Source: Paenibacillus glacialis
Lineage (GTDB): Bacteria > Bacillota > Bacilli > Paenibacillales > Paenibacillaceae
NCBI RefSeq assembly: GCF_001637205.1
Contig: NZ_LVJH01000070.1
Coordinates: 62,001-126,000, forward strand
Length of the DNA: 64,000 nt
Reading direction: 5' to 3'
This document shows positions 36,533-44,652 of the stretch, piece after piece. Within the stretch, counting starts at the first letter, position 1. Every line of letters starts with the position of its first letter. The position numbers were made by a program, and so were the translations under genes. Under the pieces are notes generated by a model. It was given only the letters and a program-made list of their open reading frames with translations. It had not been told where the DNA came from and did not search any database.

Positions 36533-38415
36533 GTTTCGTGCCCTCCAACGTTCCTGTCGTGTAATACAACAGACATCACGGATGCCTGCCCTTTCTTAAC
36601 ACCTTTAAAAGGAGCAAAGCTCCATGATTTCACTCGCTGCGGATTGGTAATGACCATCGGAGTGGCCAAGGATGCTGCATGCTTGCGAATATATGCCAAG
36701 TTAAATTTGATAAGCAACTGACCCGGAACTACCACATCCCCTTCTTTGACTACGGCTTTGAAATCACCACCAGTTAGTTGGGATGTATCAATTCCGATAT
36801 GAAGAAGCACTTCAAGACCTTCTGGTGTCGATATCCCGATGGCATGCATCGTAGGATATATATGCAGAATCGTTCCGTAGACAGGAGAGACTAATTCATC
36901 CTTTTCAGGTATAAATGCCACCCCATCACCTACTAGCTTAGCTGCAAAAATATGATCTGGTACCTCACCAATGGGTAACATACGTCCCTGCATTGGCGCA
37001 CAGAATAACACCTGAGGCAAGTCCCTCTGCATAAGCTTATTAACTTCCTCACGAATTAATTCTGAATATGTCCCAAACACAACTTGAACATTGCCACCGC
37101 CTAATTTCATCGATCCTGCTGAACCAAGTAGTTTAAGTGCACTCGTGTCAATTAACCTGTCGTTCTTAACCGTAAGACGAAGACGAGTAACACAAGATTC
37201 TAGCCGCACAACATTTTCCTTACCACCAAGAGCTTCCAGTATAAGTGGAGCCTGAAACGGGATATTACCCGCCCAATCTTCTAATGTTGATCCTTCTTCA
37301 CGGCCCGGTGTTGGGATCTGAAATCTGTGAATTGCCCATCTGAATAACACATAATAGATCAATCCGTAGGCTAATCCAATAGGTATGAGCATCCATGCAT
37401 TATGTGATAAATGAAAATTAAGTATATAATCAATTACGCCCGCAGAATAGGAAAACCCATGATGAATGTCTAAAGCATACGTAATCCACATCGCTAATCC
37501 GGACAATATAACGTGTACAATAAACATATAAGGAGCAACAAACAAAAATGCAAACTCAATTTGTTCAGATACACCTGTGACGAAACAGACTAAGGCTGCT
37601 GTTAGAAATGTCTTTTTAATTTTAGGTTTAAGATCTTCACGTGCCTCATGAATGATAGCCAAAGCAATACCCGGCAATGCAAACATCATAATTGGAAATA
37701 ACCCTGCCATAAAAGATCCTGCTGTAGGGTCACCTGCAAAATATCGAGGTAAATCTCCTTGCACATAAATTCCATCTGGCGTAGTAAAGGTCCCAACTTG
37801 GAACCAAAACACATTATTTAACAAGTGATGCAGACCAAATGCGGTAAGAATACGATATAACATTCCATATAAGAAAAGTCCAAACCCACCAAGATGGAGA
37901 ACCAATTGCGTAAGTTCATCAAGACCACGCTGTAAAAAGGGAGAAATCCCTAACATAAACCATGAGAATACAGCGGACAACAACCCCATAATCAGCAAAA
38001 CAAATCGCGATCCACCAAAGAACTGAACCACTTCCGGAAGCTTGATATGTTTAAATCGATTGTATAATCCACCGGCAATCATGCCGAAAATAATTCCGAT
38101 TAAAGTGGATGGCTGGATGCTTCCATCACTATAATGTCTTGTGACCTGATCGTAAATAAACATACCAGACAACGCAGCAAGCCCCGCTGGTCCCGCTTGA
38201 TTAGCAAGTCCCCAAGCTACTCCTACCGCGAAGAAATAGGGTAAGAAGTAGAAAATCCCTTGACCGGCCCATGTACTAACATCACCAATGGATGGAAGTC
38301 CCCAAGCATCCCAAGGTAGACTGCCTATACTGAGCAAGATAGCTGCAGCAGGTAACACCATCGTAGGGAGCATAACCGCTCTTCCGAGCTGCTGCAAAGA
38401 TCCCAACCAATTCAA
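36529..38415 (-). CDS. PTS EIICBA transporter, glucose/N-acetylglucosamine family
   Basis: 628 residues from a TTG at 38415, eight bases after AAAGGGGAG; it begins MTLNWLGSLQQLGRAVMLP, a normal EIIC start. The EIIC domain (about 1-375) is membrane-embedded, with substrate-region GVSEQIEFAFLF. EIIB (about 395-475) has the phosphorylated cysteine in LESCVTRLRL. EIIA (about 490-625) has the active histidine in LLHIGIDT. It imports and phosphorylates a hexose, either glucose or GlcNAc; sequence alone does not decide. It heads an operon with ptsI from the promoter at 38495-38523. Confidence 0.9.
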   Translation of the reverse strand: MNWLGSLQQLGRAVMLPTMVLPAAAILLSIGSLPWDAWGLPSIGDVSTWAGQGIFYFLPYFFAVGVAWGLANQAGPAGLAALSGMFIYDQVTRHYSDGSIQPSTLIGIIFGMIAGGLYNRFKHIKLPEVVQFFGGSRFVLLIMGLLSAVFSWFMLGISPFLQRGLDELTQLVLHLGGFGLFLYGMLYRILTAFGLHHLLNNVFWFQVGTFTTPDGIYVQGDLPRYFAGDPTAGSFMAGLFPIMMFALPGIALAIIHEAREDLKPKIKKTFLTAALVCFVTGVSEQIEFAFLFVAPYMFIVHVILSGLAMWITYALDIHHGFSYSAGVIDYILNFHLSHNAWMLIPIGLAYGLIYYVLFRWAIHRFQIPTPGREEGSTLEDWAGNIPFQAPLILEALGGKENVVRLESCVTRLRLTVKNDRLIDTSALKLLGSAGSMKLGGGNVQVVFGTYSELIREEVNKLMQRDLPQVLFCAPMQGRMLPIGEVPDHIFAAKLVGDGVAFIPEKDELVSPVYGTILHIYPTMHAIGISTPEGLEVLLHIGIDTSQLTGGDFKAVVKEGDVVVPGQLLIKFNLAYIRKHAASLATPMVITNPQRVKSWSFAPFKGVKKGQASVMSVVLHDRNVGGHET

Positions 38416-38494
38416 GGTGACACTCCCCTTTCTCCACACGATCAACATCAAATATGAAAAAATCGTCATTTTATATTGAGTCTATGTACATTGA

Positions 38495-38523
38495 ATGGTA
38501 AGCCTTGATAGACATTTTGTCAA
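38495..38523 (-). promoter_or_regulatory. Promoter of the EIICBA-ptsI operon
   Basis: On the minus strand TTGACA (38518-38523), 17-base spacer, TACCAT (38495-38500). It starts within the T-rich end of the preceding gene's terminator. The leader is about 70 bases, too short for a full antitermination hairpin. Confidence 0.6.
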
Positions 38524-38528
38524 AAATA

Positions 38529-38556
38529 AAAAGAAGGCCCCGAAAGGCCGTCTTTC
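38529..38556 (-). terminator. Terminator of the CoA-binding protein gene
   Basis: Minus-strand stem AAGACGGCC-tttc-GGGGCCTTC followed by five T residues, just past the stop at 38560. Confidence 0.85.
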
Positions 38557-38559
38557 ATT

Positions 38560-38982
38560 CTAACGAGGATCCCTTACGGAAACTGCATCCTCAACTTTAA
38601 TACAACGATCCATAATAGCAATCATGCCATTCTCCGCAGCAATTTCAGCGGCTTCTTCACTAATAATCCCCTGTTGAAGCCAAAGCACCTTAGCACCAAT
38701 TTCTGCCGCTTCACGTGCAACTTCGGCACAATATTCACTGCGACGAAATACATTTACAATATCTACGTTGTCTGGAATATCTTTAAGTGACGCATAACAC
38801 ATTTCGCCAAGGATCTCTGTCCCACTTGCAGCGGGGTTAACTGGAATAATTCGATATCCTCTTCGTTGTATCGTATAGGCAACGATATACGAAATACGAT
38901 CTGACTTATCGGATAAACCAACTATTGCAATATTCCCTGCCTGCTTCAATATTTGACCTATTTTCTCCTGCGTTGGGTTCAT
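38560..38982 (-). CDS. CoA-binding protein (YccU-like)
   Basis: 140 residues from the ATG at 38982, nine bases after GGAG; an ATG three codons earlier is too close to that site. It is a Rossmann-type CoA-binding domain like the N-terminal domain of succinyl-CoA synthetase alpha: NIAIVGLSDKSDR is the nucleotide loop and GAKVLWLQQGI the second conserved region. The biological role is unknown. It follows aroA on the same strand after 40 bases, so it may be the last gene of an aroK-aroA-yccU unit. Confidence 0.88.
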   Translation of the reverse strand: MNPTQEKIGQILKQAGNIAIVGLSDKSDRISYIVAYTIQRRGYRIIPVNPAASGTEILGEMCYASLKDIPDNVDIVNVFRRSEYCAEVAREAAEIGAKVLWLQQGIISEEAAEIAAENGMIAIMDRCIKVEDAVSVRDPR

Positions 38983-39022
38983 AAATGACATTCTCCATCC
39001 CCATTTCTTTTAACCAATTGGT

Positions 39023-40321
39023 TTATAAAGAATCTACCCATTCCACCTGTGCTCCAAGTGCTTTCATATGATCAAAAAATTGTGGATAGGATTTAGCAAC
39101 ATGATGAGCATCCTTAATTCGAATCGGTTGTTTAGATCTCAGGCCCACAATACTCAAAGCCATAATCACGCGATGATCGTAGTGTGCATTAATCTCCACA
39201 CCGCCTTCAACTCCTTCAGGACGTCCATGTACAATAATCTCAGCCTGTCGTTCTTCTACATTAGCACCTGCTTTACGAAGCTCCGCCAAGTAGTCTGTGA
39301 TACGGTCACATTCTTTATACCTTAAGTTCTCAACGTTATAGAATCTTGATGTCCCTTCAGCAAATACAGCTGCTGCAACCATAGCAAGTACAGCATCGGT
39401 AGCTGCATCTCCATCAAATTCTAGCGCTTTTAATTTACCGTTGCCTTGAACATGAACGACATCATCCTCATGGGTAAGTGGAACTTCCATCAGCTTCAAT
39501 ACATCCACAATTGCACGTTCACCCTGCTTACTTGTTGCAGACAAACGTTCTACAATAACATCAGACTGCGTAACAGCCGCTGCTGCCAATATAGCTGCTG
39601 AACCTGGATAATCCCCTTGTACCGTGTATGTTTTCGCTTCATAGGATTGTCTACCAGGAACTTGGAATACCAAGTAGTCCTCACGAGCATGAATAACAAT
39701 CCCTGCCTGTTCAAGAACTTCCAATGTCTGACCGACAACTACCTTGGACTTCAAATCCCCTAGAACTTCAATTTCACTGTCCTCTTCCAACAGCGGAGTT
39801 AGAAATAGTAACGCACTTAGATATTGAGAGCTAACCTCTCCAGATACCTTGATCTTGCCTCCGGTCGGATGACCTCCACGAATAGTAATCGGTAAGCGTC
39901 CGTCATTGTGTTCAACCTCAACACCCAATTGAGATAAAGCTACGATCAGATCATCATGAGGTCTTTTTCCTAGAGAATCTGGGTATGTATTCACAAAGGT
40001 AACATCTGGACAGAGCGCAGCAATTCCCATCAAGAAACGTAAAACAGCGCCTGCATTACCTACATTCAATTCCTTAACATCTTTTGGATGTTTGCCAAAC
40101 CCTGTAATGACAGCTTTCTCATCATCCTCAATAAGTGTCGCTCCAAGGTCCTGAATACAGCGCCGCATGGCATCGCTATCTTCACTATGTGCAGGGAAAT
40201 AAACGGTGCTCGTCCCTTCTGCTAAAGCAGCTACAAGTAAGTAGCGAGTTGTATAGTTCTTAGAGGACAAAGCCCCAATATTACCTTTTAAATGAAGGGT
40301 CGGATTAACGATAACATCCAT
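39023..40321 (-). CDS. aroA: 3-phosphoshikimate 1-carboxyvinyltransferase (EPSP synthase), divergent active site
   Basis: 432 residues from the ATG at 40321, nine bases after AAAGGAG. It makes EPSP from shikimate-3-phosphate and PEP in the chorismate pathway, and lies directly after aroK. Conserved parts: GEVSSQYLSALL, the catalytic Asp in EFDGDAATDAV and NLRYKECDRITDY. It differs from ordinary enzymes at the N-terminal lysine motif, SSKNYTTRYLL (Lys21) instead of SKSxSxR, and at the PEP loop, GNAGAVLRF (88-96) instead of GNAGTxxRP. The changed Thr and Pro positions are those that influence glyphosate binding in classical enzymes, so inhibitor sensitivity may differ. That is inference. Confidence 0.88.
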   Translation of the reverse strand: MDVIVNPTLHLKGNIGALSSKNYTTRYLLVAALAEGTSTVYFPAHSEDSDAMRRCIQDLGATLIEDDEKAVITGFGKHPKDVKELNVGNAGAVLRFLMGIAALCPDVTFVNTYPDSLGKRPHDDLIVALSQLGVEVEHNDGRLPITIRGGHPTGGKIKVSGEVSSQYLSALLFLTPLLEEDSEIEVLGDLKSKVVVGQTLEVLEQAGIVIHAREDYLVFQVPGRQSYEAKTYTVQGDYPGSAAILAAAAVTQSDVIVERLSATSKQGERAIVDVLKLMEVPLTHEDDVVHVQGNGKLKALEFDGDAATDAVLAMVAAAVFAEGTSRFYNVENLRYKECDRITDYLAELRKAGANVEERQAEIIVHGRPEGVEGGVEINAHYDHRVIMALSIVGLRSKQPIRIKDAHHVAKSYPQFFDHMKALGAQVEWVDSL

Positions 40322-40377
40322 ATTTATTAACTCCTTTATATTCATATATTTCGAAAAATTCACCACTGGAAACAAGC

Positions 40378-40890
40378 TTAGACGCGGTAATGTGTTAAAA
40401 TCATTTCGCTCACTTGTTCCACAGAAAATAACGATGTGTTCACGGTGTAATCTGCGAAAAGGTAAGCATACTTCCGCTGCTCAAGAATCGTACGTATTCT
40501 TTCTTCTGTATTCCCAGCTAATAAAGGTCTCAGTCCATCACCTTGAACCCGCGAAACAATATCCTCCGCTTCTGCCGTCAAAGCAACAACCCAGCCACCG
40601 CTCTTCATCAACTCGCAATTCTCTTGATTAAGTACAGCTCCCCCACCGGTCGCAATTACCTGACCTGTACCCAAGAGTACTTGCTGTAATATAGCGGTCT
40701 CCGCTTTACGAAAATATGCCTCACCCTGATTGGTAAATATGGATGCAATACTGCTACCCTCGTGCGCCTCTAAAGCTGCGTCAAGATCAACCAAGTCATA
40801 TTCTAGATGTTGTGCAAGCCATTTACCTACGGTAGATTTGCCTGTCCCCATCATCCCAATCAGGATTATATTTTGTTGTGATTGGCTCAA
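40378..40890 (-). CDS. aroK: Shikimate kinase
   Basis: 170 residues. It phosphorylates shikimate, one step before the aroA product. The P-loop GMMGTGKSTVG is at the N terminus, DLDAALEAHEG binds shikimate and Mg2+, FRKAE and ATGGGAVL complete the substrate site, and a lid segment with LRPLLAG follows. The start is TTG at 40890 after GAGGGTGAAA; there is no ATG nearby. aroA begins 57 bases after its stop. Confidence 0.94.
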   Translation of the reverse strand: MSQSQQNIILIGMMGTGKSTVGKWLAQHLEYDLVDLDAALEAHEGSSIASIFTNQGEAYFRKAETAILQQVLLGTGQVIATGGGAVLNQENCELMKSGGWVVALTAEAEDIVSRVQGDGLRPLLAGNTEERIRTILEQRKYAYLFADYTVNTSLFSVEQVSEMILTHYRV

Positions 40891-41074
40891 AGTTTCACCC
40901 TCAGTTCTACCTTATATCTATTTTATAAAAAACATCCTATTCACTCATTGTCTCAATCATACCACAGCCCCAAAAGTTTCGACAATCATGCATATAAGAG
41001 AGATTCTATTTCTGCTAGAGTTCCATATACTAGAATGAACGGATAAATAGACAAATTAGAGGTGAGTTGAATCC

Positions 41075-41392
41075 ATGCATCATTCCCAAAATCATTCGAG
41101 CGCAAGTTCAAGACGCATTGAAGAAATCTGTGATGTCCGCCATGTGTTATGCCGCGATGATATCATGTGGGTTCTTCATTATGTTCAACAAAAAGTGGCT
41201 CAAGGTGATCCAGCATTGCTGGAACTCCCTAAGCCACGTTTACTTCTTAATTTCCAATACTTTGGAGAAGTCAGCATGTTACTTCTTAAGCGACCTGGAC
41301 TAAGTTATCTTGAACAAGATAACATTCGTTACTGTCTCATGGAAGCCATGCATGGACTCATTCCTGTGAAGCCTATTCTTCCATCCAGTTGA
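41075..41392 (+). CDS. Hypothetical protein, 105 residues
   Basis: GAGGTG lies about ten bases before the ATG. The protein is soluble and rich in His, Cys and Leu (EEICDVRHVLCRDDIMWVLHYVQQ). I do not recognise a family. An overlapping frame from a GTG at 41067 is less likely because it ends in an unlikely, poorly composed sequence. The 3' end overlaps the 3' end of the convergent gnd gene by 20 bases, with no terminator between. Confidence 0.6.
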   Translation: MHHSQNHSSASSRRIEEICDVRHVLCRDDIMWVLHYVQQKVAQGDPALLELPKPRLLLNFQYFGEVSMLLLKRPGLSYLEQDNIRYCLMEAMHGLIPVKPILPSS

Positions 41393-42797
41393 AGTGGAAA
41401 CTACCTTCTTTGTCTAGACGTTTGAATGTGTGAGCACCGAAGTAATCACGTTGTGCCTGTAGCAGATTGGCTGGCAATCTCTCAGAGCGATAGCTGTCGT
41501 AGTAAGCAAGAGCACTTGAGAATCCAGGTACTGGAATACCCTGTGCAACTGCTGCTGTAACGGTTTGACGCCAAGCACCTTGATAATTCTCCAAAATATC
41601 TTTGAAGAATGGATCAAGCAACAAGTTCTTCAACTCTGCATTGTTCTCGTATGCATCCGTAATGTTCTGCAAGAATCGGGAACGAATGATACATCCTCCA
41701 CGCCAAATTTTTGCAAGGTTACCATATTTTAAGTCCCATCCATACTCATCAGAAGCTGCGCGTAATTGCGCGAAACCTTGAGCATAAGATACGATTTTAC
41801 TTGTAAACAACGCTTTGCGAACATTTTCGATAAACTCGGCTTTATCCCCTTGGAAAGGTTCAGTTGCTGGTCCGTTCAAAATTTTGCTAGCTTCTACACG
41901 TTCTTCTTTCATTGCAGATAAGAAACGTGAGAATACGGATTCAGTAATCATGGACAATGGTACGCCTAGATCAAGAGAGCTTTGGCTTGTCCATTTCCCT
42001 GTACCCTTTTGACCAGCAGAATCAAGAATAACATCAACCATCGGTTTACCTGTCTCGGAATCATACTTCGAGAAAATGTCAGCAGTGATTTCGATCAAAT
42101 AACTATCAAGTTCTCCTTTGTTCCATTCCGTGAAGATTTCATGTAATTCCTTAGCATCAAGATGTAGAACATCCTTCAAGAGCTGGTAAGCTTCACAAAT
42201 GAGTTGCATGTCACCATACTCGATACCATTATGCACCATCTTGACATAGTGTCCTGCACCATCTGGTCCAATATATGTACTACAAGCTTCACCGTCAATT
42301 TTAGCTGAAATCGCTGTTAGGATCGGTTCAACTAATTGATATGCGCTCTCTTGACCACCAGGCATGATGGAAGGACCTTTCAATGCTCCCTCTTCCCCAC
42401 CAGAGACACCCGCTCCTATGAAACGGAAACCTTTATCTTCGAGGTCTTTACTGCGACGTACTGTATCAGGGAAGTAAGCATTACCTCCATCGATGATAAT
42501 GTCACCTTGATCAAGAAATGGTAACAATTGCTCAATCGTTGCGTCGGTAGCTTTACCTGCTTGTACCATGATAAGAATTTTACGTGGTACTTCAAGTGAT
42601 TCCACAAATTCCTCAACGGAGAAAGCACCCGTTAAATTCTTACCATCAGCTTCTTTCAGAAGGTCATGCGTCTTCTCAGGAGAGCGATTATATACGGAGA
42701 CTGAAAAGCCTCTACTCTCGATGTTTAGAGCCAAATTTTTGCCCATTACAGCAAGGCCAATGACACCTATTTGTTGTTTCGCCATTTGGTTTCTCAT
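41373..42797 (-). CDS. gnd: 6-phosphogluconate dehydrogenase, decarboxylating
   Basis: 474 residues. It oxidises 6-phosphogluconate to ribulose-5-phosphate in the pentose phosphate pathway. The N-terminal Rossmann motif GVIGLAVMGKNLALN is followed by YNRSPEK; the substrate site has GVSGGEEGALKGPSIMPGG, with catalytic Lys and Glu in HYVKMVHNGIEYGDMQ; the helical C terminus ends WRGGCIIRS and beyond. Either the first ATG (GGAG six bases upstream) or the ATG four codons later at 42785 could be the start; the second gives the usual MAKQQIGVIG beginning. Confidence 0.95.
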   Translation of the reverse strand: MRNQMAKQQIGVIGLAVMGKNLALNIESRGFSVSVYNRSPEKTHDLLKEADGKNLTGAFSVEEFVESLEVPRKILIMVQAGKATDATIEQLLPFLDQGDIIIDGGNAYFPDTVRRSKDLEDKGFRFIGAGVSGGEEGALKGPSIMPGGQESAYQLVEPILTAISAKIDGEACSTYIGPDGAGHYVKMVHNGIEYGDMQLICEAYQLLKDVLHLDAKELHEIFTEWNKGELDSYLIEITADIFSKYDSETGKPMVDVILDSAGQKGTGKWTSQSSLDLGVPLSMITESVFSRFLSAMKEERVEASKILNGPATEPFQGDKAEFIENVRKALFTSKIVSYAQGFAQLRAASDEYGWDLKYGNLAKIWRGGCIIRSRFLQNITDAYENNAELKNLLLDPFFKDILENYQGAWRQTVTAAVAQGIPVPGFSSALAYYDSYRSERLPANLLQAQRDYFGAHTFKRLDKEGSFHFNWMEE

Positions 42798-42889
42798 CCT
42801 TTACTCCATTTATTTTAAGATCATTATACTCATACCCAATCTATATATTAACGTGTTTATGCGAAGAAGTGAACCCCTGCTCCTAATTC

Positions 42890-43074
42890 CCAAGTAGAAA
42901 CGGCTATGCCGTCCTTTTCAAGGACTGTACCCGTTTCAGCGGAAATATAAGGAATAGAGTATCTAGAATGAACTAAAGACGATACCCTTTCATGAATTTC
43001 TTTAGAAATGATTGAATATGGGAGCGCAAACTTTAGTTCAATCTATCAAGTGAAACTTATACTTCTTATATTTC
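42890..43074. repeat. Dispersed two-hairpin intergenic repeat, copy 3, interrupted by a MITE
   Basis: Positions 42890-42963 match copy 1 (9295-9368) almost base for base, including the GAAACGG...CCGTTTC hairpin. The match resumes at about 43047 and runs to 43074. The interval is the 83-bp inverted-repeat element. Confidence 0.85.
42964..43046. mobile_element. Miniature inverted-repeat element (MITE), copy B, inside repeat copy 3
   Basis: 83 bp with 15-base inverted repeats TAGAATGAACTAAAG (42964-42978) and CTTTAGTTCAATCTA (43032-43046), one mismatch. Compared with uninterrupted copy 1, the insertion is flanked by TC on both sides (TATC if the repeat is read two bases inward), a short target duplication. 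Non-coding. Confidence 0.85.
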
Positions 43075-43082
43075 AACATGAT

Positions 43083-43112
43083 AAAACACCTCGCAAACTA
43101 CCGAGGTGTTCT
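43083..43112 (-). terminator. Terminator of the 43150-43746 gene
   Basis: ACACCTCG (43087-43094) with CGAGGTGT (43103-43110), followed on the minus strand by TTTAT. Confidence 0.8.
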
Positions 43113-43149
43113 TCTCAGATGCTTTTCTTATTGTAAGCAAAAGACGTAT

Positions 43150-43746
43150 TTACCATTCAAGTCTCATAAGTTCACGACTTAATTCTCGGAGTCTTTCTTT
43201 ACAAAGTTCAATCTCAACGGTGTCATTGGCCTGAATTGCCTCATAAAGTTTATCCAATTCTTCGTCCACTTCTATTCTTCGTAATTGTGTGCGTAAATCC
43301 CCTTCCAACGAATAGAACATCTTAGACATTTCCTGTTCGGTAAAATAAGTCCCCTTCTGAAATAGAACCCGTTGTTGAAATCCAGATATTTCCACCAATC
43401 GGATCACTTCCCCGAATAATATATTTTCAATGAGAATCTGTCTGTCTTTAAATCGTTTAACAACTGCATGCCCTCTTGTATCTTCAATTAGCTTCTCCAT
43501 CCAATCAGCAAGCTTAGCGTCACGAATGATGTAATCTCCTACCATCTTATATCCGCTTCGCGTTCTCATAAACCTTAGCTTAACTAATTTCCGTCCGGTT
43601 CTAACAGAAATGATAAAGAGTGTTTCATTCTCACTCCAATAAAGGGAATAACCTTCTTGAATCAACTCTTTGATTAAGTCTTGAATATGTCGCCGATTAA
43701 ATCGAAGCTCCAAATTACAGTACTCTACTTCATAGCTCTTGTTCAA
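43150..43746 (-). CDS. Conserved hypothetical protein, 198 residues
   Basis: A soluble basic protein with a beta-rich N-terminal half (YEVEYCNLELRFNRR, GRKLVKLRFMRTRSGYKMVGDYII) and a helical C-terminal third, residues about 135-198, that ends in a charged coiled coil (ELDKLYEAIQANDTVEIEL). I recognise no family or motif. AGGGAGTG precedes the ATG. It stands alone, with its own terminator next to repeat copy 3. Confidence 0.7.
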   Translation of the reverse strand: MNKSYEVEYCNLELRFNRRHIQDLIKELIQEGYSLYWSENETLFIISVRTGRKLVKLRFMRTRSGYKMVGDYIIRDAKLADWMEKLIEDTRGHAVVKRFKDRQILIENILFGEVIRLVEISGFQQRVLFQKGTYFTEQEMSKMFYSLEGDLRTQLRRIEVDEELDKLYEAIQANDTVEIELCKERLRELSRELMRLEW

Positions 43747-44006
43747 GGCACTCCCTCCTAAACTGGATATTATAACAAATGGTATTAGAATGATGCCGCG
43801 AATACTAAGGGATCATTTGCTTGATATATTTTATACTTTATCTTATGTAACGGTAACTTGGTTTATTGACTATTTTTACCCTTAATAAATTCTTGATAAA
43901 CCTGCAAACAACGAAAAAGAGGACGATCATGTAACTTGATCCTCCAAAGGTTTGTTGTGCTATAATATTCTGAAACGAATTGTACGAGCACATAGGAGGT
44001 CCCATA

Positions 44007-44630
44007 ATGTCATTCACAGGCTTTACTCAAAAGGATTTTGACGTCTTTCAAGTACCCGGTCTCGAACACCGCATGGAAGCTCTAATCGAGAATATTCGAC
44101 CAAAGTTAGAAATTCTAGGTACAGAACTTGCTCCATTCCTATCCGCACTCTGTGGGGAAGAGATCTTCGCACATGTCGCCAAGCATGCTCGCCGTAAGGT
44201 GAATGCACCTAATGATACTTGGGTAGCATGGGCAGCTAATAAAAGAGGCTACAAAGCGCTCCCTCATTTTCAAGTAGGTATGTTTGGAACTCATCTCTTT
44301 ATTATCTTTGCCGTGATTTATGAGAGCCCTAATAAATTGCAATTTGCTAAGCAACTGATCTCTGAGACCTCAACTATTCATAACTTGGTACCCGATCATT
44401 TCTACTGGTCCATGGATCATTTGGATCCAAAGGGAACGCTCCATGCAGAGTTGACAAATGATGATCTACAGGCGATGGCTAACAAATTATCAACACTTAA
44501 GAAAGCCGAAATCATGTGCGGATTACGCATAAATCATGATGATCCCATCCTACAAAACGGCGAGGAACTACTTTCTATCATCCATACGACATTCGAACAA
44601 CTCTTACCGCTATATAAAAAGTCTTTTTAA
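44007..44630 (+). CDS. yktB: YktB-like protein (DUF1054, UPF0637)
   Basis: 207 residues from the ATG at 44007, seven bases after AGGAGG; an upstream in-frame start has no such site. The protein has the DUF1054 pattern: FTQKDFDVFQVPGLEHRMEA at the start, HVAKHARRKVNAPNDTWVAW in the middle and HFYWSMDHLDPKG near 145. Function is unknown. speA lies 1.5 kb away, which fits the Bacillus yktB-speA neighbourhood, with an MFS gene inserted between. A large hairpin precedes TATAAT (43961-43966) upstream. Confidence 0.88.
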   Translation: MSFTGFTQKDFDVFQVPGLEHRMEALIENIRPKLEILGTELAPFLSALCGEEIFAHVAKHARRKVNAPNDTWVAWAANKRGYKALPHFQVGMFGTHLFIIFAVIYESPNKLQFAKQLISETSTIHNLVPDHFYWSMDHLDPKGTLHAELTNDDLQAMANKLSTLKKAEIMCGLRINHDDPILQNGEELLSIIHTTFEQLLPLYKKSF

Positions 44631-44652
44631 GAAATAATGATCTAATCAGGTA

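Noticed and set aside
38416..38500. GlcT-type antitermination leader before the EIICBA gene
   Set aside because: The leader is short and contains no terminator hairpin between promoter and start.
41067..41303. 78-residue frame overlapping the 41075-41392 gene
   Set aside because: GTG start and poor composition; the 105-residue frame has the ribosome site at a better distance.
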